This document shows positions 8,106-17,454 of a stretch of DNA of 64,000 nucleotides, piece by piece. The stretch is from Metabacillus flavus. GTDB taxonomy: Bacteria > Bacillota > Bacilli > Bacillales > Bacillaceae. The DNA lies in the NCBI RefSeq assembly GCF_018283675.1, contig NZ_JAGVRK010000001.1, positions 1,116,001 to 1,180,000 on the forward strand, in the 5' to 3' direction. The notes beneath the pieces are model-generated. The model was not told where the DNA came from. It made no database searches and saw only the letters and a program-made list of their open reading frames with translations. Numbering within the stretch: position 1 is the stretch's first letter; the number at the start of each line of letters is the position of its first letter. Position numbers and translations under genes: made by a program.

Positions 8106-8828
8106 ATGCAGCCAGCTGCTGCATATGAAAGAAAATCATCGTTCGGAGAGGGTATGCAAGCGGGCATTTCGATTGCGGTCGGATATATGCCGGTTGCCCT
8201 GACGTTTGGGTTAATTGCCAAATCAACCGGCTTAAGTCTTGGTGAAGCGGTGATGATGAGCTTGTTTGTTTTTGCAGGAGCCGCTCAGTACATATCATTA
8301 AATCTGATTGCAGCGGGTACGGGTGCTTTTGAGATTGTTTTTACGACATTTATTATGAACATCCGCCATTTCCTTATGGCTGCATCTCTAAATGAGCGGG
8401 CGGAGGACGCACCTTCGTGGAAAAAAGCTTTATACGCATTCGGGATAACGGATGAGACGTTTTCGGTTGCATCCTTGAAACAGGGCAGGCTCACCGCAGG
8501 CTACTTGTTTGGATTAATTTTCATCTCTTATTCGAGCTGGGTTGTGTTTACCGGGATTGGCCACTGGGCAGGGAATCTGCTCCCCGTTCTTCTGCAGGAG
8601 AGCATGTCGATTGCTTTGTACGCCCTCTTTATTGGTCTCCTTGTGCCTTCACTGAAGGGACAGCGCAAAGTCATGGTCCTTGCGGCAAGTGCGGCTGTCA
8701 TCAATACCCTCTTTGTTCTATCCGGCTATTTATCGGCAGGCTGGTCGATTGTGCTTGCCACGCTTATCTCCTCTGTCGGGATTGAATTGATCTGGAGAGG
8801 GAGAAAGGAGGAGGCGTCAATTGAATGA
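8106..8828 (+). CDS. azlC: AzlC family branched-chain amino acid exporter, large subunit
   Basis: A 240-residue integral membrane protein with several hydrophobic segments. It carries the family signature GISIAVGYMPVALTFGLIA near the N-terminus and FAGAAQYISLNLIAAG plus NIRHFLMAASL, typical of AzlC/YgaZ. With AzlD it forms a two-component exporter of branched-chain amino acids or analogues; AzlC overexpression in B. subtilis gives 4-azaleucine resistance. The start at ATG 8106 follows AGGAGGGG; an in-frame start at 8064 would overlap the regulator and lacks a site. It overlaps azlD by eight bases. Confidence 0.9.
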   Translation: MQPAAAYERKSSFGEGMQAGISIAVGYMPVALTFGLIAKSTGLSLGEAVMMSLFVFAGAAQYISLNLIAAGTGAFEIVFTTFIMNIRHFLMAASLNERAEDAPSWKKALYAFGITDETFSVASLKQGRLTAGYLFGLIFISYSSWVVFTGIGHWAGNLLPVLLQESMSIALYALFIGLLVPSLKGQRKVMVLAASAAVINTLFVLSGYLSAGWSIVLATLISSVGIELIWRGRKEEASIE

Positions 8829-9129
8829 ATCCATGATCCTCCTAATTGCGGGAATGGCTGTTGTAACCTACATTCCAAGGATGGTTCCCTTCCTTGTTTT
8901 CAGAGTTGCGGTTCTTCCTGATTTCCTTCAGAGTGTATTGAAAAATGTGCCTTACGCCATCCTCGGGGCTTTGATTGTTCCCGCCATTTTCATGACGGAT
9001 GGGGGATTCATGTTCGGTGCGGTGGGAGCGGCAGCCGCATTGGCAGCCGGGTATTTTGGATGGAATGTTATTTTCGTTGTGCTTGCTTCGATTCTAGCTG
9101 TGATGGGATATGGCTACTTTTTTAGCTGA
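8821..9129 (+). CDS. azlD: AzlD family branched-chain amino acid exporter, small subunit
   Basis: A 102-residue hydrophobic protein with about three to four membrane segments and the AzlD signature VVTYIPRMVPFLVFR followed by VLKNVPYAILGALIVPA. It starts at TTG 8821, with GGAGGAGG six to seven bases upstream inside the end of azlC; the nearby ATG at 8825 is out of frame. The overlap with azlC suggests coupled translation of a 1:1 complex. A stem-loop follows. Confidence 0.88.
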   Translation: MNESMILLIAGMAVVTYIPRMVPFLVFRVAVLPDFLQSVLKNVPYAILGALIVPAIFMTDGGFMFGAVGAAAALAAGYFGWNVIFVVLASILAVMGYGYFFS

Positions 9130-9141
9130 GCAGTTCTATTT

Positions 9142-9178
9142 AGGCCCTGTTTGTCTTACACTAGTACAAACAGGGCTT
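9142..9178 (+). terminator. Stem-loop after azlD
   Basis: GCCCTGTTTGT at 9144-9154 and ACAAACAGGGC at 9165-9175 form a perfect 11-bp stem. The following T run is weak (TTGGTT), so termination is likely but not certain. Confidence 0.6.
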
Positions 9179-9200
9179 GGTTCATGAGGAGGACGGCAGC

Positions 9201-10469
9201 ATGCGAAGATGGCTGACTGCAGCGGTACTGGGTTATTTTTTATACGGCCTTTTTATTTATTGGTATTTATTTATGACGTCAGACGGAGCTCTCCCGCAGC
9301 ATCTGGAAGGGACCCCCGCTGATCCGAAAACCTTTATGAACGGCAGGGAGCTTCTGCTTTCTGAACAATATTCGAAAATAAAAGACTTTCTCTTTTTTGT
9401 GACAGCGCCATTTGAATGGTTTTTGTTTTTAGTCATGCTCATAACCGGACTTGCGCGGAAGTTTCAGCATTGGGCAGAGGGAACATCCCGTTTTTTTGCA
9501 GTGAGAACAGCCATCTTCTGGTTCTGGGTTTCGCTTGTCATAAGTGCGGTTTCTCTGCCGGTTGAATACATCAGTTATCATTTGTCCAAATCCTATCACA
9601 TTTCCACACAGACATTCCCGAGCTGGATGAAGGATCAGCTCATTGATTTCTGGACGAATTACGCCATTATGGTTCTCATTGTGGGAGTGCTTGTTTTTCT
9701 GATCCGCAAATTTAAAAAGCGCTGGTGGCTGGCAGCCTGGGGGCTGTCTGTGCCGTTTACCTTGTTTCTTATGTTCCTTCAGCCGGTCGTCCTTGACCCG
9801 CTTTACAATGATTTCTATCCGCTGAAAAATAAAGAGCTTGAGACGAAAATCCTTGAAGTGGCAAAGCGGGCTGATATTCCAGCCGAGCATGTGTATGAAG
9901 TGAATATGTCGGAGAAAACGAATTCGATGAATGCATACGTTACAGGAATCGGATCGAACTCAAGAATTGTCTTATGGGATACAACGCTTAAAAAGCTTGA
10001 TGAAAAGGAAATTCTGTTCATCATGGCTCATGAAATGGGTCACTACGTAATGAAGCACATTTACGTAGGGATTGGAGGATATCTGCTGCTTTCGCTTGCC
10101 GGATTGTACCTCGTAAAACAGCTGATGGATTGGCTGATCCGCCAAAGAGGAAAAAGGCTGAATATCGAGTCCCCCAAGGAACTTGCGGCCATGCCTCTTT
10201 TCTTTCTGCTGATTGGTGTGCTTTCTTTTGCATCCAGTCCGCTTACTAACGCGGTTTCCCGCATGCAGGAAAAATCTGCGGATATGTACGCGATTGAAAT
10301 GACCAGGGATAAAGAATCCGCAGTGCGGAGCTTCCAGGAGCTATCACGGAGCGGATTAAGCCGGGTCAATCCTCCGGAACTGGTCAAGCAATTCCGCTAC
10401 ACCCATCCTACGATGGCCGAACGGATTACGTATATGGATGAACTGGTTATCCTGGAAAATAAAAAGTAG
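9201..10469 (+). CDS. yhfN: M48 family membrane metallopeptidase, YhfN-like (CAAX protease type)
   Basis: A 422-residue membrane zinc protease of the Ste24/CAAX-protease type. Several membrane segments occupy the N-terminal half; the zinc motif HEMGH is at residues 277-281 and a third ligand glutamate is expected in QEKSADMYAIE near residue 360. The DPLYNDFYPLKN and SNSRIVLWDTTL segments are typical of the family. B. subtilis YhfN (about 426 residues) occupies the same position downstream of lcfB. The start at ATG 9201 follows GAGGAGG; an in-frame TTG at 9177 lies in the terminator stem and is unlikely. The natural substrate is unknown. Confidence 0.88.
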   Translation: MRRWLTAAVLGYFLYGLFIYWYLFMTSDGALPQHLEGTPADPKTFMNGRELLLSEQYSKIKDFLFFVTAPFEWFLFLVMLITGLARKFQHWAEGTSRFFAVRTAIFWFWVSLVISAVSLPVEYISYHLSKSYHISTQTFPSWMKDQLIDFWTNYAIMVLIVGVLVFLIRKFKKRWWLAAWGLSVPFTLFLMFLQPVVLDPLYNDFYPLKNKELETKILEVAKRADIPAEHVYEVNMSEKTNSMNAYVTGIGSNSRIVLWDTTLKKLDEKEILFIMAHEMGHYVMKHIYVGIGGYLLLSLAGLYLVKQLMDWLIRQRGKRLNIESPKELAAMPLFFLLIGVLSFASSPLTNAVSRMQEKSADMYAIEMTRDKESAVRSFQELSRSGLSRVNPPELVKQFRYTHPTMAERITYMDELVILENKK

Positions 10470-10476
10470 CATCGCC

Positions 10477-10512
10477 GAGTGTTCAATCCTTTTAGGGTTG
10501 GCACTCTTTTTC
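10477..10512 (+). terminator. Intrinsic terminator after yhfN
   Basis: GAGTGTTCAATCC pairs with GGGTTGGCACTC around a TTTTA loop, then five T. Confidence 0.8.
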
Positions 10513-10587
10513 ATATGAAAGGAAAAAAGGGAATGGGAGAGGAGATGAAGAAGGTAGTAAGGTAGATCATTCGAATGGGGGGATGGA

Positions 10588-11604
10588 ATGAGGACATCTA
10601 ACGCATCACAAATATTTTTGAATTTCTCAGCAAACGAATGCAAAGGCTCGAGCAGGCTGTACGAAATCCTGTCAAAAGAGATGGCTCAAGACAGGGAATT
10701 GCTTGAGCTTTCATTAAAAGCCAGAGCGGGGCAGCCCCTTCCGAACCTGTTTTTTGGAGCAGTCCATTACCTGCTGCTGAAAGGCACAGATAACAGGCTA
10801 TCTGAGATTTATCAAAATTCTGTAAATGAGGAGAGCTGGTTTCCGGCGTTTAAGGAGTTTTGTCAGGAACATAAAGATGAAATTGTCTTCCTGCTTAAGA
10901 CGAAGCTTGTCCAGACGAACGAAGTCAGAAGATGTGCTTACCTTTTTCCTGTTTTTCAATACATATATGAATTGACGAACAAACCGCTTGCCTTGCTTGA
11001 GATAGGGACGAGCGCCGGGCTGCAGCTGCTTTGGGATCAGTATGCCTATTCGTATGGAACGGAAGATGTGTATGGAAACCCCTCATCCGATTTTCAGATC
11101 CAGTCGGAATGGATTGGGAACAAAGAGCCTCCTTTGAAAAAGTACGTTCCTCCCGTCTCTGTAAGAATGGGATTTGATTTAAATATTGTGGACGTAAAGG
11201 ATCAAGAGGAGTACTTGTGGATGAAGGCGCTCATTTGGCCCGAACACAAAGAGCGCCTTGCAATGTTTGAGCGGGCAGCAAGCTTAGCGGGCTCGCAGCC
11301 TGTCCAATTTTTTGAAGGGGACGGGACGGCGCTGCTGGCATCCGCTGCTGAAGCCGTTCCAGCTGATTCCGTCATCTGTGTGTTCCATACACACGTTGCC
11401 AATCAGATGCCTGACGAAGCAATAGAGCGGCTGCTTTCAAGCATACAGGAAATAGGACGTAGACGAGATGTGTTCCACCTCTACAATAATATAGAGGATC
11501 GTCTTCTGCATTTGGATTATCGATTGGAAGGGAAAGCGTATACGGAAACAATAGCGGAAACCGATGGCCATGGGCGCTGGTTTAAATGGCTGCTGGAAAA
11601 ATAG
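10588..11604 (+). CDS. DUF2332 family protein
   Basis: A 338-residue soluble protein of the DUF2332 family, with the typical N-terminal FLNFSANECKGSSRLYEIL segment and a central LLEIGTSAGLQLLWDQYAY segment that looks like the glycine-rich motif I of a Rossmann-fold methyltransferase. FEGDGTALLAS and VCVFHTHVANQM later in the chain fit the same idea. No experimental function is known to me. GGGGGG at 10577-10582 precedes the ATG. It begins a three-gene run with two acetyltransferase genes (spacing 22 and 30 bases), probably one operon. Confidence 0.8.
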   Translation: MRTSNASQIFLNFSANECKGSSRLYEILSKEMAQDRELLELSLKARAGQPLPNLFFGAVHYLLLKGTDNRLSEIYQNSVNEESWFPAFKEFCQEHKDEIVFLLKTKLVQTNEVRRCAYLFPVFQYIYELTNKPLALLEIGTSAGLQLLWDQYAYSYGTEDVYGNPSSDFQIQSEWIGNKEPPLKKYVPPVSVRMGFDLNIVDVKDQEEYLWMKALIWPEHKERLAMFERAASLAGSQPVQFFEGDGTALLASAAEAVPADSVICVFHTHVANQMPDEAIERLLSSIQEIGRRRDVFHLYNNIEDRLLHLDYRLEGKAYTETIAETDGHGRWFKWLLEK

Positions 11605-11626
11605 CTAACTATAGGAGGCATGCATA

Positions 11627-12793
11627 ATGAACGTTATTCAGCTAGGAAAAGAATGGTTCAAGGAAGCAACGAAGCTATCAGAATATGCATTTATTTATAA
11701 GGTTCCTGAATCTGAATTGGAAGAAAGACTGCAAGTAATGGAAAGGCATCATCAGCTATTTGGAATTTTAGAGATGGAGGAGCTTGCCGCAAAGTTCCAT
11801 TTCCTGACCCATGATATATATTTTAATGGACAGAAATTGAAAATGGGCGGCTTGGCCGGTGTAGCGACCTATCCTGAATACAGAAGACAGGGGCATGTAA
11901 GGGAAATGCTGACGTTTGTCCTTGAAAAAATGAAGAGTGAAAATGTGACGGTATCCATGCTTCATCCGTTTAACGTTGCGTTTTATAGAAAATACGGATG
12001 GGAGCTGTTCAGCAGCCGCCAAAAGACCACGCTATCGGCAGGTGACCTGAAAATCCAGAAGCATGTCGGCGGTACGGTTAAGCGTTATAACAAAGAGACA
12101 CATAATGAAGATATTGAGCAAATTTATGAGTCCTTCGCATCCCGCTACACCGGAATGCTCGTCCGCGACCGTGAGTGGTGGATGCGTGCCATTTATGATG
12201 AGGAAACAACAGCCGTTTATTATAATGAAAATGGAGAGCCGACCGGATACATCCTTTATCAGTTTAAGGAAAAGAAACTCCTTGTAGATGAATTTGTCCC
12301 GCTCGATCCAGAGGCAAGACACGGCCTTTGGAATTTCATTTGCCAGCATGATTCCATGGTTAAAGAAGTAGAAATGGACACCCATGAAGCGGAGCCGCTC
12401 TTTTTTGCCCTGCCTGAGCCACGACTAAAAACCGAGCGCAGACCATACTTTATGGCGAGGATTGTAGATGCGGAAGCGTTTCTTGCAAACTATGCATTTA
12501 CACCTGGAACAGAGGTGCTGGTTCATGTGACCGACCATCATGCACATTGGAATAACGGATCATACTTAATTGGACAAAACGGAGCGGCAAAAAAAATATC
12601 AGATGCCGAAGCAGTAGCATCGGACCTTGAGGGGGTAGATCTTTCCATTAACGCACTGACAGCCATTCTCTTTGGCTATAAAACCCCTTCAGAGCTTTTT
12701 CAGCTTGGAATGGCAGGAGGCAGCGCCGAAGAAATCATGCTGATGGAAAAAGCTGTGCCTAAGCATGAGCCATTCTTTTATGACTTTTTTTAA
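11627..12793 (+). CDS. Eis-like GNAT family N-acetyltransferase
   Basis: A 388-residue protein with the layout of the Eis (enhanced intracellular survival) family: an N-terminal GNAT domain with the acetyl-CoA loop GVATYPEYRRQGHVREML (about residues 79-96), a second degenerate GNAT-like domain, and a C-terminal sterol-carrier-like domain ending in the free carboxylate that serves catalysis in Eis. LHPFNVAFYRKYGWELF is the usual conserved helix-strand. Eis enzymes acetylate amines, including aminoglycosides in some species, but the substrate here cannot be inferred. AGGAGG precedes the ATG. Confidence 0.82.
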   Translation: MNVIQLGKEWFKEATKLSEYAFIYKVPESELEERLQVMERHHQLFGILEMEELAAKFHFLTHDIYFNGQKLKMGGLAGVATYPEYRRQGHVREMLTFVLEKMKSENVTVSMLHPFNVAFYRKYGWELFSSRQKTTLSAGDLKIQKHVGGTVKRYNKETHNEDIEQIYESFASRYTGMLVRDREWWMRAIYDEETTAVYYNENGEPTGYILYQFKEKKLLVDEFVPLDPEARHGLWNFICQHDSMVKEVEMDTHEAEPLFFALPEPRLKTERRPYFMARIVDAEAFLANYAFTPGTEVLVHVTDHHAHWNNGSYLIGQNGAAKKISDAEAVASDLEGVDLSINALTAILFGYKTPSELFQLGMAGGSAEEIMLMEKAVPKHEPFFYDFF

Positions 12794-12823
12794 ATGATGA
12801 TGAAATAGCAGGAGGATTCCTAC

Positions 12824-13360
12824 ATGATAACAGGCAAAAAGATTTATCTTAGATTTTTTACGCTCGAAGATGCCTCTGAAAGACTTCGTCTGCAGCAGGA
12901 GAACAGAGCTTTTTTTGAAAAGTTCTCTATGGAGCGGCAGGAAAGCTTTTATACATTGGAAGCCCAGGAACAAGCTATTGCCAATCAGATAGAAGGCAAG
13001 GAAAATGATGAGGAATACCAATTTGGTATTTTTACAAAAGACGATGTTCTTATTGGAACCATCAATCTATTCTTCGTTGCGCGCGGAGCGATTCAGAGCG
13101 GATTCATCGGTTATTTTATGGATGAACGGTATAACGGCAGAGGGTATACAACAGAAGCAGTAAATTTGCTTGTTCAATACGCATTTGAAGAATTAAAGCT
13201 TCACCGTATTGAGGCGGGAGTGATGCCTCACAATATCGGTTCCATTAAGGTCTTGACCAAGGCCGGCTTTCATAAAGAAGGTCTGGCGAGAAAAAATGTG
13301 AAAATCAATGGCAGGTGGGAGGATCATGAGCTGCTGGCGATTGTGAATCCGAAGGACTGA
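12824..13360 (+). CDS. GNAT family N-acetyltransferase (RimJ/RimL-like)
   Basis: A 178-residue acetyltransferase of the RimJ/RimL subgroup. The start MITGKKIYLRFFTLEDA, the beta4-alpha3 region IGYFMDERYNGRGYTTEAV with the acetyl-CoA pyrophosphate loop, and HRIEAGVMPHNIGSIKVLTKAGF are all characteristic. It may acetylate a protein N-terminus or a small molecule. GCAGGAGG precedes the ATG; it lies 30 bases after the Eis-like gene and is the last gene before a terminator. Confidence 0.88.
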   Translation: MITGKKIYLRFFTLEDASERLRLQQENRAFFEKFSMERQESFYTLEAQEQAIANQIEGKENDEEYQFGIFTKDDVLIGTINLFFVARGAIQSGFIGYFMDERYNGRGYTTEAVNLLVQYAFEELKLHRIEAGVMPHNIGSIKVLTKAGFHKEGLARKNVKINGRWEDHELLAIVNPKD

Positions 13361-13375
13361 AAAAAGTACTAAGAT

Positions 13376-13417
13376 TAGCAGCGCAACCCAAGGACATGGA
13401 TTGTGCTGCTATTTTTA
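13376..13417 (+). terminator. Intrinsic terminator after the acetyltransferase operon
   Basis: AGCAGCGCAACCC pairs imperfectly with ATTGTGCTGCT and is followed by ATTTTT. Confidence 0.7.
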
Positions 13418-13738
13418 TGAAAAGGTAGAGATTAGGCTGTGACAGCCCCTGAACTTTGAGTTCGCATTAAAAACAGACATGCTTAAACACCTTCGCAAAA
13501 TAAAGGTACATTGCTGCCGCTATTTTTCGGAGGTTTTTTTGCGTGGGCAAACAACTATAGTACTGCGTGAAACCCTCTAATTCTCTCATCATTTTCCCAT
13601 TATTAGGTTTTAACAAGATCAACTTTTAAAAAATAATTCTACAAAATTATCAAAAAAGTGTTTCTTTTTCAAATTATCTGTTATATATTAATCTTAGATT
13701 TTTAAATCTGTATTATAACAATTTGGAGAGGTGATTTC
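13418..13738. other. Intergenic region before aceB
   Basis: No gene seen. A long weak inverted repeat (CGCAAAA near 13494, TTTTTTGCG near 13536) surrounds a GC-poor segment. At 13696-13709 AGATTTTTAAATCT forms a short palindrome just before TATTAT, a possible -10 of aceB, and could be an operator. I recognise no regulator site with confidence. Confidence 0.4.
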
Positions 13739-15328
13739 GTGGCAACCCAAACAGCAGGTATTCGAGTCATTGGAGAATGGGAAGATGCGTACAAGGATTT
13801 GCTCACACCTGAAGCTCTTGCATTTATAGGGCAGCTTGAGGAAAAATTCGGGCCCAGGCGCAGAGAACTGCTTCAAAAAAGACAGGAACGTCAGACTCAG
13901 CTTCAAGCAGGAAAACCATTCGATTTTTTGAAGGAAACCGAAGATATTCGAAACGGACAGTGGACCATTGCTCCGCTGCCGGCCGATCTCCTGGACAGAC
14001 GGGTTGAAATAACAGGCCCTGTCGACCGAAAAATGATCATTAATGCCCTAAACTCAGGTGCGAAAGTCTTTATGGCGGATTTTGAAGATGCAACTGCGCC
14101 TGTCTGGAGCAACCTAATGGATGGTCAGGTGAACTTAAGGGATGCCATAAGAAGAACAATCCGTCTTGAACAGGCGGACGGAAAAGTTTACAAACTAAAC
14201 CCGAAGCCTGCTGTCCTGAAGGTCCGTCCAAGGGGCTGGCATTTGGAGGAAAAGCATGTCCTGCTTCATGACGAGAGGATTTCGGCAAGTCTGTTCGATT
14301 TCGGATTGTATTTCTTTCATAATGCACGGACACTCATTGAAAATGGAAGCGGTCCTTATTTTTACCTTCCAAAGCTTGAAAGCCGCCTTGAAGCAAGGCT
14401 TTGGAACGATGTGTTTATTTTTGCACAGAAAGAGCTTGGAATTCCGAACGGTACAATTAAGGCAACGGTGCTGATAGAAACGATACCGGCAGCGTTTGAA
14501 ATGGATGAAATTCTCTATGAACTGAAGGAGCATTCAGCGGGACTTAACTGCGGGAGATGGGATTATATCTTCAGTTATTTAAAAAAACACCGCAGCCAAT
14601 CGAATGTGATTTTGCCAGACCGGGTTCAGGTGACCATGACATCTCCATTCATGAGAGCGTATTCACTGCTCGCCATTAAAACGTGTCACAAACGAAATGC
14701 TCCGGCAATCGGGGGAATGGCTGCACAAATTCCCATCAAGGACAATCCGGAGGCAAACGAAGCAGCGATGAATAAGGTCAAAGCTGACAAACTCCGCGAA
14801 GCAAGCGACGGGCATGATGGCACATGGGTTGCCCATCCGGCACTCGTTACTGTTGCAATGGATGTGTTCAATGAATACATGCCTGGAAAAAATCAGATTG
14901 AAAAGCAGCTTGACGAAATGGAAGTAACGGCAGCTGATTTGCTTGAAGTGCCCGACGGTACGATAACAGAAGCAGGTCTCAGGATGAATATTGACGTTGG
15001 CATCCGCTATCTGGCTTCCTGGCTTTCCGGCAGAGGAGCCGCCCCGATTCATCATTTGATGGAGGATGCGGCCACAGCTGAAATTTCCAGAGCCCAGGTT
15101 TGGCAGTGGATCCGGCATGATAAAGGGATTCTGGATGATGGAAGACCGGTAACGATGGAGCTTTATGACCAGCTTAAGCGTGAAGAAACGGCGAAAATTG
15201 CGGAAGAACTCGGGGATAAGTTCTATGCGCAAATGAAGTTTCCTGAAGCCGCTGACGTATTTGACGAATTAGTAAAGAACGATGAATTTACCGATTTTCT
15301 GACATTGCCAATCTACGAAAAAATCTAA
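13739..15328 (+). CDS. aceB: Malate synthase A
   Basis: Condenses glyoxylate with acetyl-CoA to malate, the second step of the glyoxylate shunt. The 529 residues match malate synthase A. Visible are [33 protein letters not shown], the [14 protein letters not shown] catalytic region and [11 protein letters not shown], with the C-terminal [21 protein letters not shown] signature. It uses a GTG start at 13739 with GGAGAGGTG upstream. It is 24 bases before aceA, so both are in one operon that allows growth on acetate or fatty acids, which fits the FadR-controlled beta-oxidation genes 8 kb upstream. B. subtilis lacks this pathway. Confidence 0.95.
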   Translation: MATQTAGIRVIGEWEDAYKDLLTPEALAFIGQLEEKFGPRRRELLQKRQERQTQLQAGKPFDFLKETEDIRNGQWTIAPLPADLLDRRVEITGPVDRKMIINALNSGAKVFMADFEDATAPVWSNLMDGQVNLRDAIRRTIRLEQADGKVYKLNPKPAVLKVRPRGWHLEEKHVLLHDERISASLFDFGLYFFHNARTLIENGSGPYFYLPKLESRLEARLWNDVFIFAQKELGIPNGTIKATVLIETIPAAFEMDEILYELKEHSAGLNCGRWDYIFSYLKKHRSQSNVILPDRVQVTMTSPFMRAYSLLAIKTCHKRNAPAIGGMAAQIPIKDNPEANEAAMNKVKADKLREASDGHDGTWVAHPALVTVAMDVFNEYMPGKNQIEKQLDEMEVTAADLLEVPDGTITEAGLRMNIDVGIRYLASWLSGRGAAPIHHLMEDAATAEISRAQVWQWIRHDKGILDDGRPVTMELYDQLKREETAKIAEELGDKFYAQMKFPEAADVFDELVKNDEFTDFLTLPIYEKI

Positions 15329-15352
15329 CGAAAACAAAGGGGATGGATTTAC

Positions 15353-16648
15353 ATGGAGAGAAATGAACGGATCAATAAGCTGAACGAACAATGGGAAATG
15401 GACAGCCGCTGGAAGGGCGTTACCCGCACATATACAGCAGAGGAAGTAATCAGGCTCCGCGGCTCACTGGATGTGGAGCATACATTGGCGAGACGCGGAT
15501 CTGAAAAGCTATGGGACTTGCTTCATAAGGAAGACTATGTTCATGCGCTTGGAGCCCTGACAGGAAATCAGGCAGTGCAGCAGGTGAAAGCGGGTTTGAA
15601 GGCGATCTACCTGAGCGGATGGCAGGTGGCAGCCGACGCCAATCTTTCCGGCCATATGTATCCGGATCAAAGTCTGTATCCGGCCAACAGCGTGCCAAGC
15701 GTTGTGAAGCGAATCAATCAGGCGCTGCAGCGCGCAGATCAGATTCAGTACTTGGAGGAAGATGGAGAGATTGACTGGTTCGCACCGATTGTGGCTGATG
15801 CGGAAGCAGGCTTCGGCGGGCAGCTGAATGTGTTTGAGCTTATGAAAGGCATGATTGAAGCGGGAGCGGCAGCTGTTCACTTTGAAGACCAGCTTTCCTC
15901 TGAAAAAAAATGCGGCCACTTGGGTGGGAAGGTTTTGCTTCCAACCCAGACAGCCGTTAAGAATCTTATTTCCGCTAGACTCGCAGCTGATGTGATGGGT
16001 GTACCAACCTTGATCATTGCGCGTACGGATGCGGACGCGGCTGACTTGATTACAAGCGATGTGGATCCTGCTGATCACCCGTTCATCACAGGTGAACGCA
16101 CGCCGGAAGGATTTTTCCGCACAAAATCAGGCATTGAGCAAGCAATCGCACGAGGACTTTCCTATGCGCCTTATGCCGACCTGATCTGGTGCGAAACAAG
16201 TGAACCAAACCTTGAACAGGCTCAAAAGTTTGCGGACGCCATTCACGAAAAATTCCCGGGCAAGCTGCTTGCCTATAACTGTTCCCCATCCTTTAACTGG
16301 AAGAAAAAACTGGACGAAGCCACAATCGCAAGCTTTCAAAAAGAACTTGCTAAGATGGGCTACAAATTCCAATTCGTTACACTTGCCGGCTTCCACGCCC
16401 TGAACCATGGCATGTTCGAGCTTGCGCGTAAATACAGAGACCACGGCATGGCCGCTTACTCCGAGCTGCAGCAGGCTGAATTCGGCAGCGAGCAGTACGG
16501 CTACACTGCAACCCGCCATCAGCGCGAGGTTGGCACCGGCTATTTTGATGAAGTATCGCAAACGGTAAGCGGAGGAACCTCCTCTACCACAGCTCTGAAA
16601 GGATCAACAGAAGCAGAGCAGTTTACGTCGGAAACGACGACAGTATGA
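15353..16648 (+). CDS. aceA: Isocitrate lyase
   Basis: Cleaves isocitrate to glyoxylate and succinate, the first step of the glyoxylate shunt. The 431 residues contain the catalytic KKCGHLGGK at 185-193 (Cys187), the [10 protein letters not shown] magnesium-binding segment (about 149-158), [13 protein letters not shown], and [10 protein letters not shown]. The C-terminal tail is unusually Ser/Thr-rich ([18 protein letters not shown]) and looks disordered. The repeated bases GACGACAGTATGA/GACGACAGTATAA straddle its stop, a small duplication at the gene end. A strong terminator follows. Confidence 0.96.
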   Translation: MERNERINKLNEQWEMDSRWKGVTRTYTAEEVIRLRGSLDVEHTLARRGSEKLWDLLHKEDYVHALGALTGNQAVQQVKAGLKAIYLSGWQVAADANLSGHMYPDQSLYPANSVPSVVKRINQALQRADQIQYLEEDGEIDWFAPIVADAEAGFGGQLNVFELMKGMIEAGAAAVHFEDQLSSEKKCGHLGGKVLLPTQTAVKNLISARLAADVMGVPTLIIARTDADAADLITSDVDPADHPFITGERTPEGFFRTKSGIEQAIARGLSYAPYADLIWCETSEPNLEQAQKFADAIHEKFPGKLLAYNCSPSFNWKKKLDEATIASFQKELAKMGYKFQFVTLAGFHALNHGMFELARKYRDHGMAAYSELQQAEFGSEQYGYTATRHQREVGTGYFDEVSQTVSGGTSSTTALKGSTEAEQFTSETTTV

Positions 16649-16666
16649 CGACAGTATAAGGAAGGA

Positions 16667-16690
16667 AAGCGGGCTGAGGCCCGCTTTTTT
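16667..16690 (+). terminator. Intrinsic terminator of aceBA
   Basis: AGCGGGC, loop TGAG, GCCCGCT, then six T: a perfect 7-bp GC-rich stem. Confidence 0.92.
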
Positions 16691-16759
16691 GTGTGTTTTG
16701 GAAGTACTTAGCGGGACGGGGAGATGCAAGTCGATTGCAGGCCGTACTTTGCCGCTTAT

Positions 16760-16906
16760 GGGCAGGTTCGTGTCGATAACGGGCAGGTTCGTGTCGATAA
16801 CGGGCAGGTTCGTGTCGATAACGGGCAGGTTCGTGTCGATAACGGGCAGGTTCGTGTCGATAGCGGCCAGGTTCGTGTCGATAGCGGGCAGGTTCGTGTC
16901 GATAGC
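16760..16906. repeat. Seven-copy 21-bp tandem repeat
   Basis: Seven back-to-back 21-base units, each GGGCAGGTTCGTGTCGAT followed by AAC (copies 1-4) or AGC (copies 5-7); copy 6 has GGCC for GGGC at its left. A partial eighth copy follows. Because 21 is divisible by three and the unit lacks stops in several frames, several frames on both strands are open, giving apparent 7-residue peptide repeats; none has a ribosome-binding site. It lies between the aceA terminator and the yhzC terminator, so I regard it as a non-coding minisatellite. Confidence 0.95.
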
Positions 16907-16930
16907 GGGCAAAACGGCCATGATCACCCA

Positions 16931-16960
16931 ATAAAAAAGCCAATCCAAAAGGATTGGCTT
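16931..16960 (-). terminator. Intrinsic terminator of yhzC
   Basis: Read on the minus strand, AAGCCAATCC, loop TTTT, GGATTGGCTT, then a T run: a perfect 10-bp stem just beyond the yhzC stop. Confidence 0.9.
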
Positions 16961-16962
16961 CG

Positions 16963-17199
16963 TTATTGTAGACACTGAATCACGTTGGCGTATTGCTTGG
17001 ATAAATCCATAAATAATGGCTTGTTTCTTTGGTCAAGAGCATCATTGATTTGAGTTTCGAGGAGCGCCAGTTTTCGTTTCAGTCCTGCTTCGTCCAGAAT
17101 CATTTGAATGTAGATATCCAGCATTGTCGCGGCTTCTGCTTCGTTCTTCATTGTGTGACGGGACTTCATAAGCTCTGCATACGATTTTTTATTTTTCAT
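16963..17199 (-). CDS. yhzC: IDEAL domain protein, YhzC-like
   Basis: A 78-residue small protein. After a basic N-terminus it carries the IDEAL domain (about residues 25-70): AATMLDIYIQMILDEAGLK, then INDALDQRNKPLFMDLSKQY, the region related to the motif that names the family. IDEAL domains bind partner proteins and occur in, for example, the ComG-adjacent and phosphatase-linked small proteins of Bacillus; the role of YhzC is unknown. B. subtilis has yhzC next to comK in the same divergent arrangement. AGGGGTG precedes the ATG. Confidence 0.85.
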   Translation of the reverse strand: MKNKKSYAELMKSRHTMKNEAEAATMLDIYIQMILDEAGLKRKLALLETQINDALDQRNKPLFMDLSKQYANVIQCLQ

Positions 17200-17454
17200 A
17201 GGATCACCCCTGATGCCTTTTTCTTATTATATGGACTGAGTGGAAGAAAATCAACTAAATATTTATAATTTTTAGACAATTAATACTGCGGGTTATATTT
17301 GCAGTAGATAAGCATTAAAAACACAATTCGAAATGAGTTTTTGTTAAAATATTACACTTATGTGGGTTTTGTGTAAATTTGTGGATCCGTGTGATGGTTG
17401 CGTGTTAAATTTTTCTTGGTTAAATATACCTAACAAATTTGAGGTGAATCAATC

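Noticed and set aside
14663-15232. 189-residue reverse frame within aceB
   Set aside because: Lies entirely inside malate synthase on the opposite strand with no ribosome-binding site or recognisable domain.
16760-16906. CRISPR array
   Set aside because: Units are directly adjacent without unique spacers, and no cas genes are near.
16604-16978. Several open frames on both strands through the 21-bp array, giving repetitive peptides
   Set aside because: They arise because the unit is 21 bases without stops; none has a ribosome-binding site, and they run across the terminators of aceA and yhzC.
17320-17454. Paired K-boxes for ComK autoregulation
   Set aside because: A/T tracts such as GAAATGAGTTTTT occur, but no two AAAA-N5-TTTT boxes with a known spacing (8, 18 or 31 bases) can be identified.
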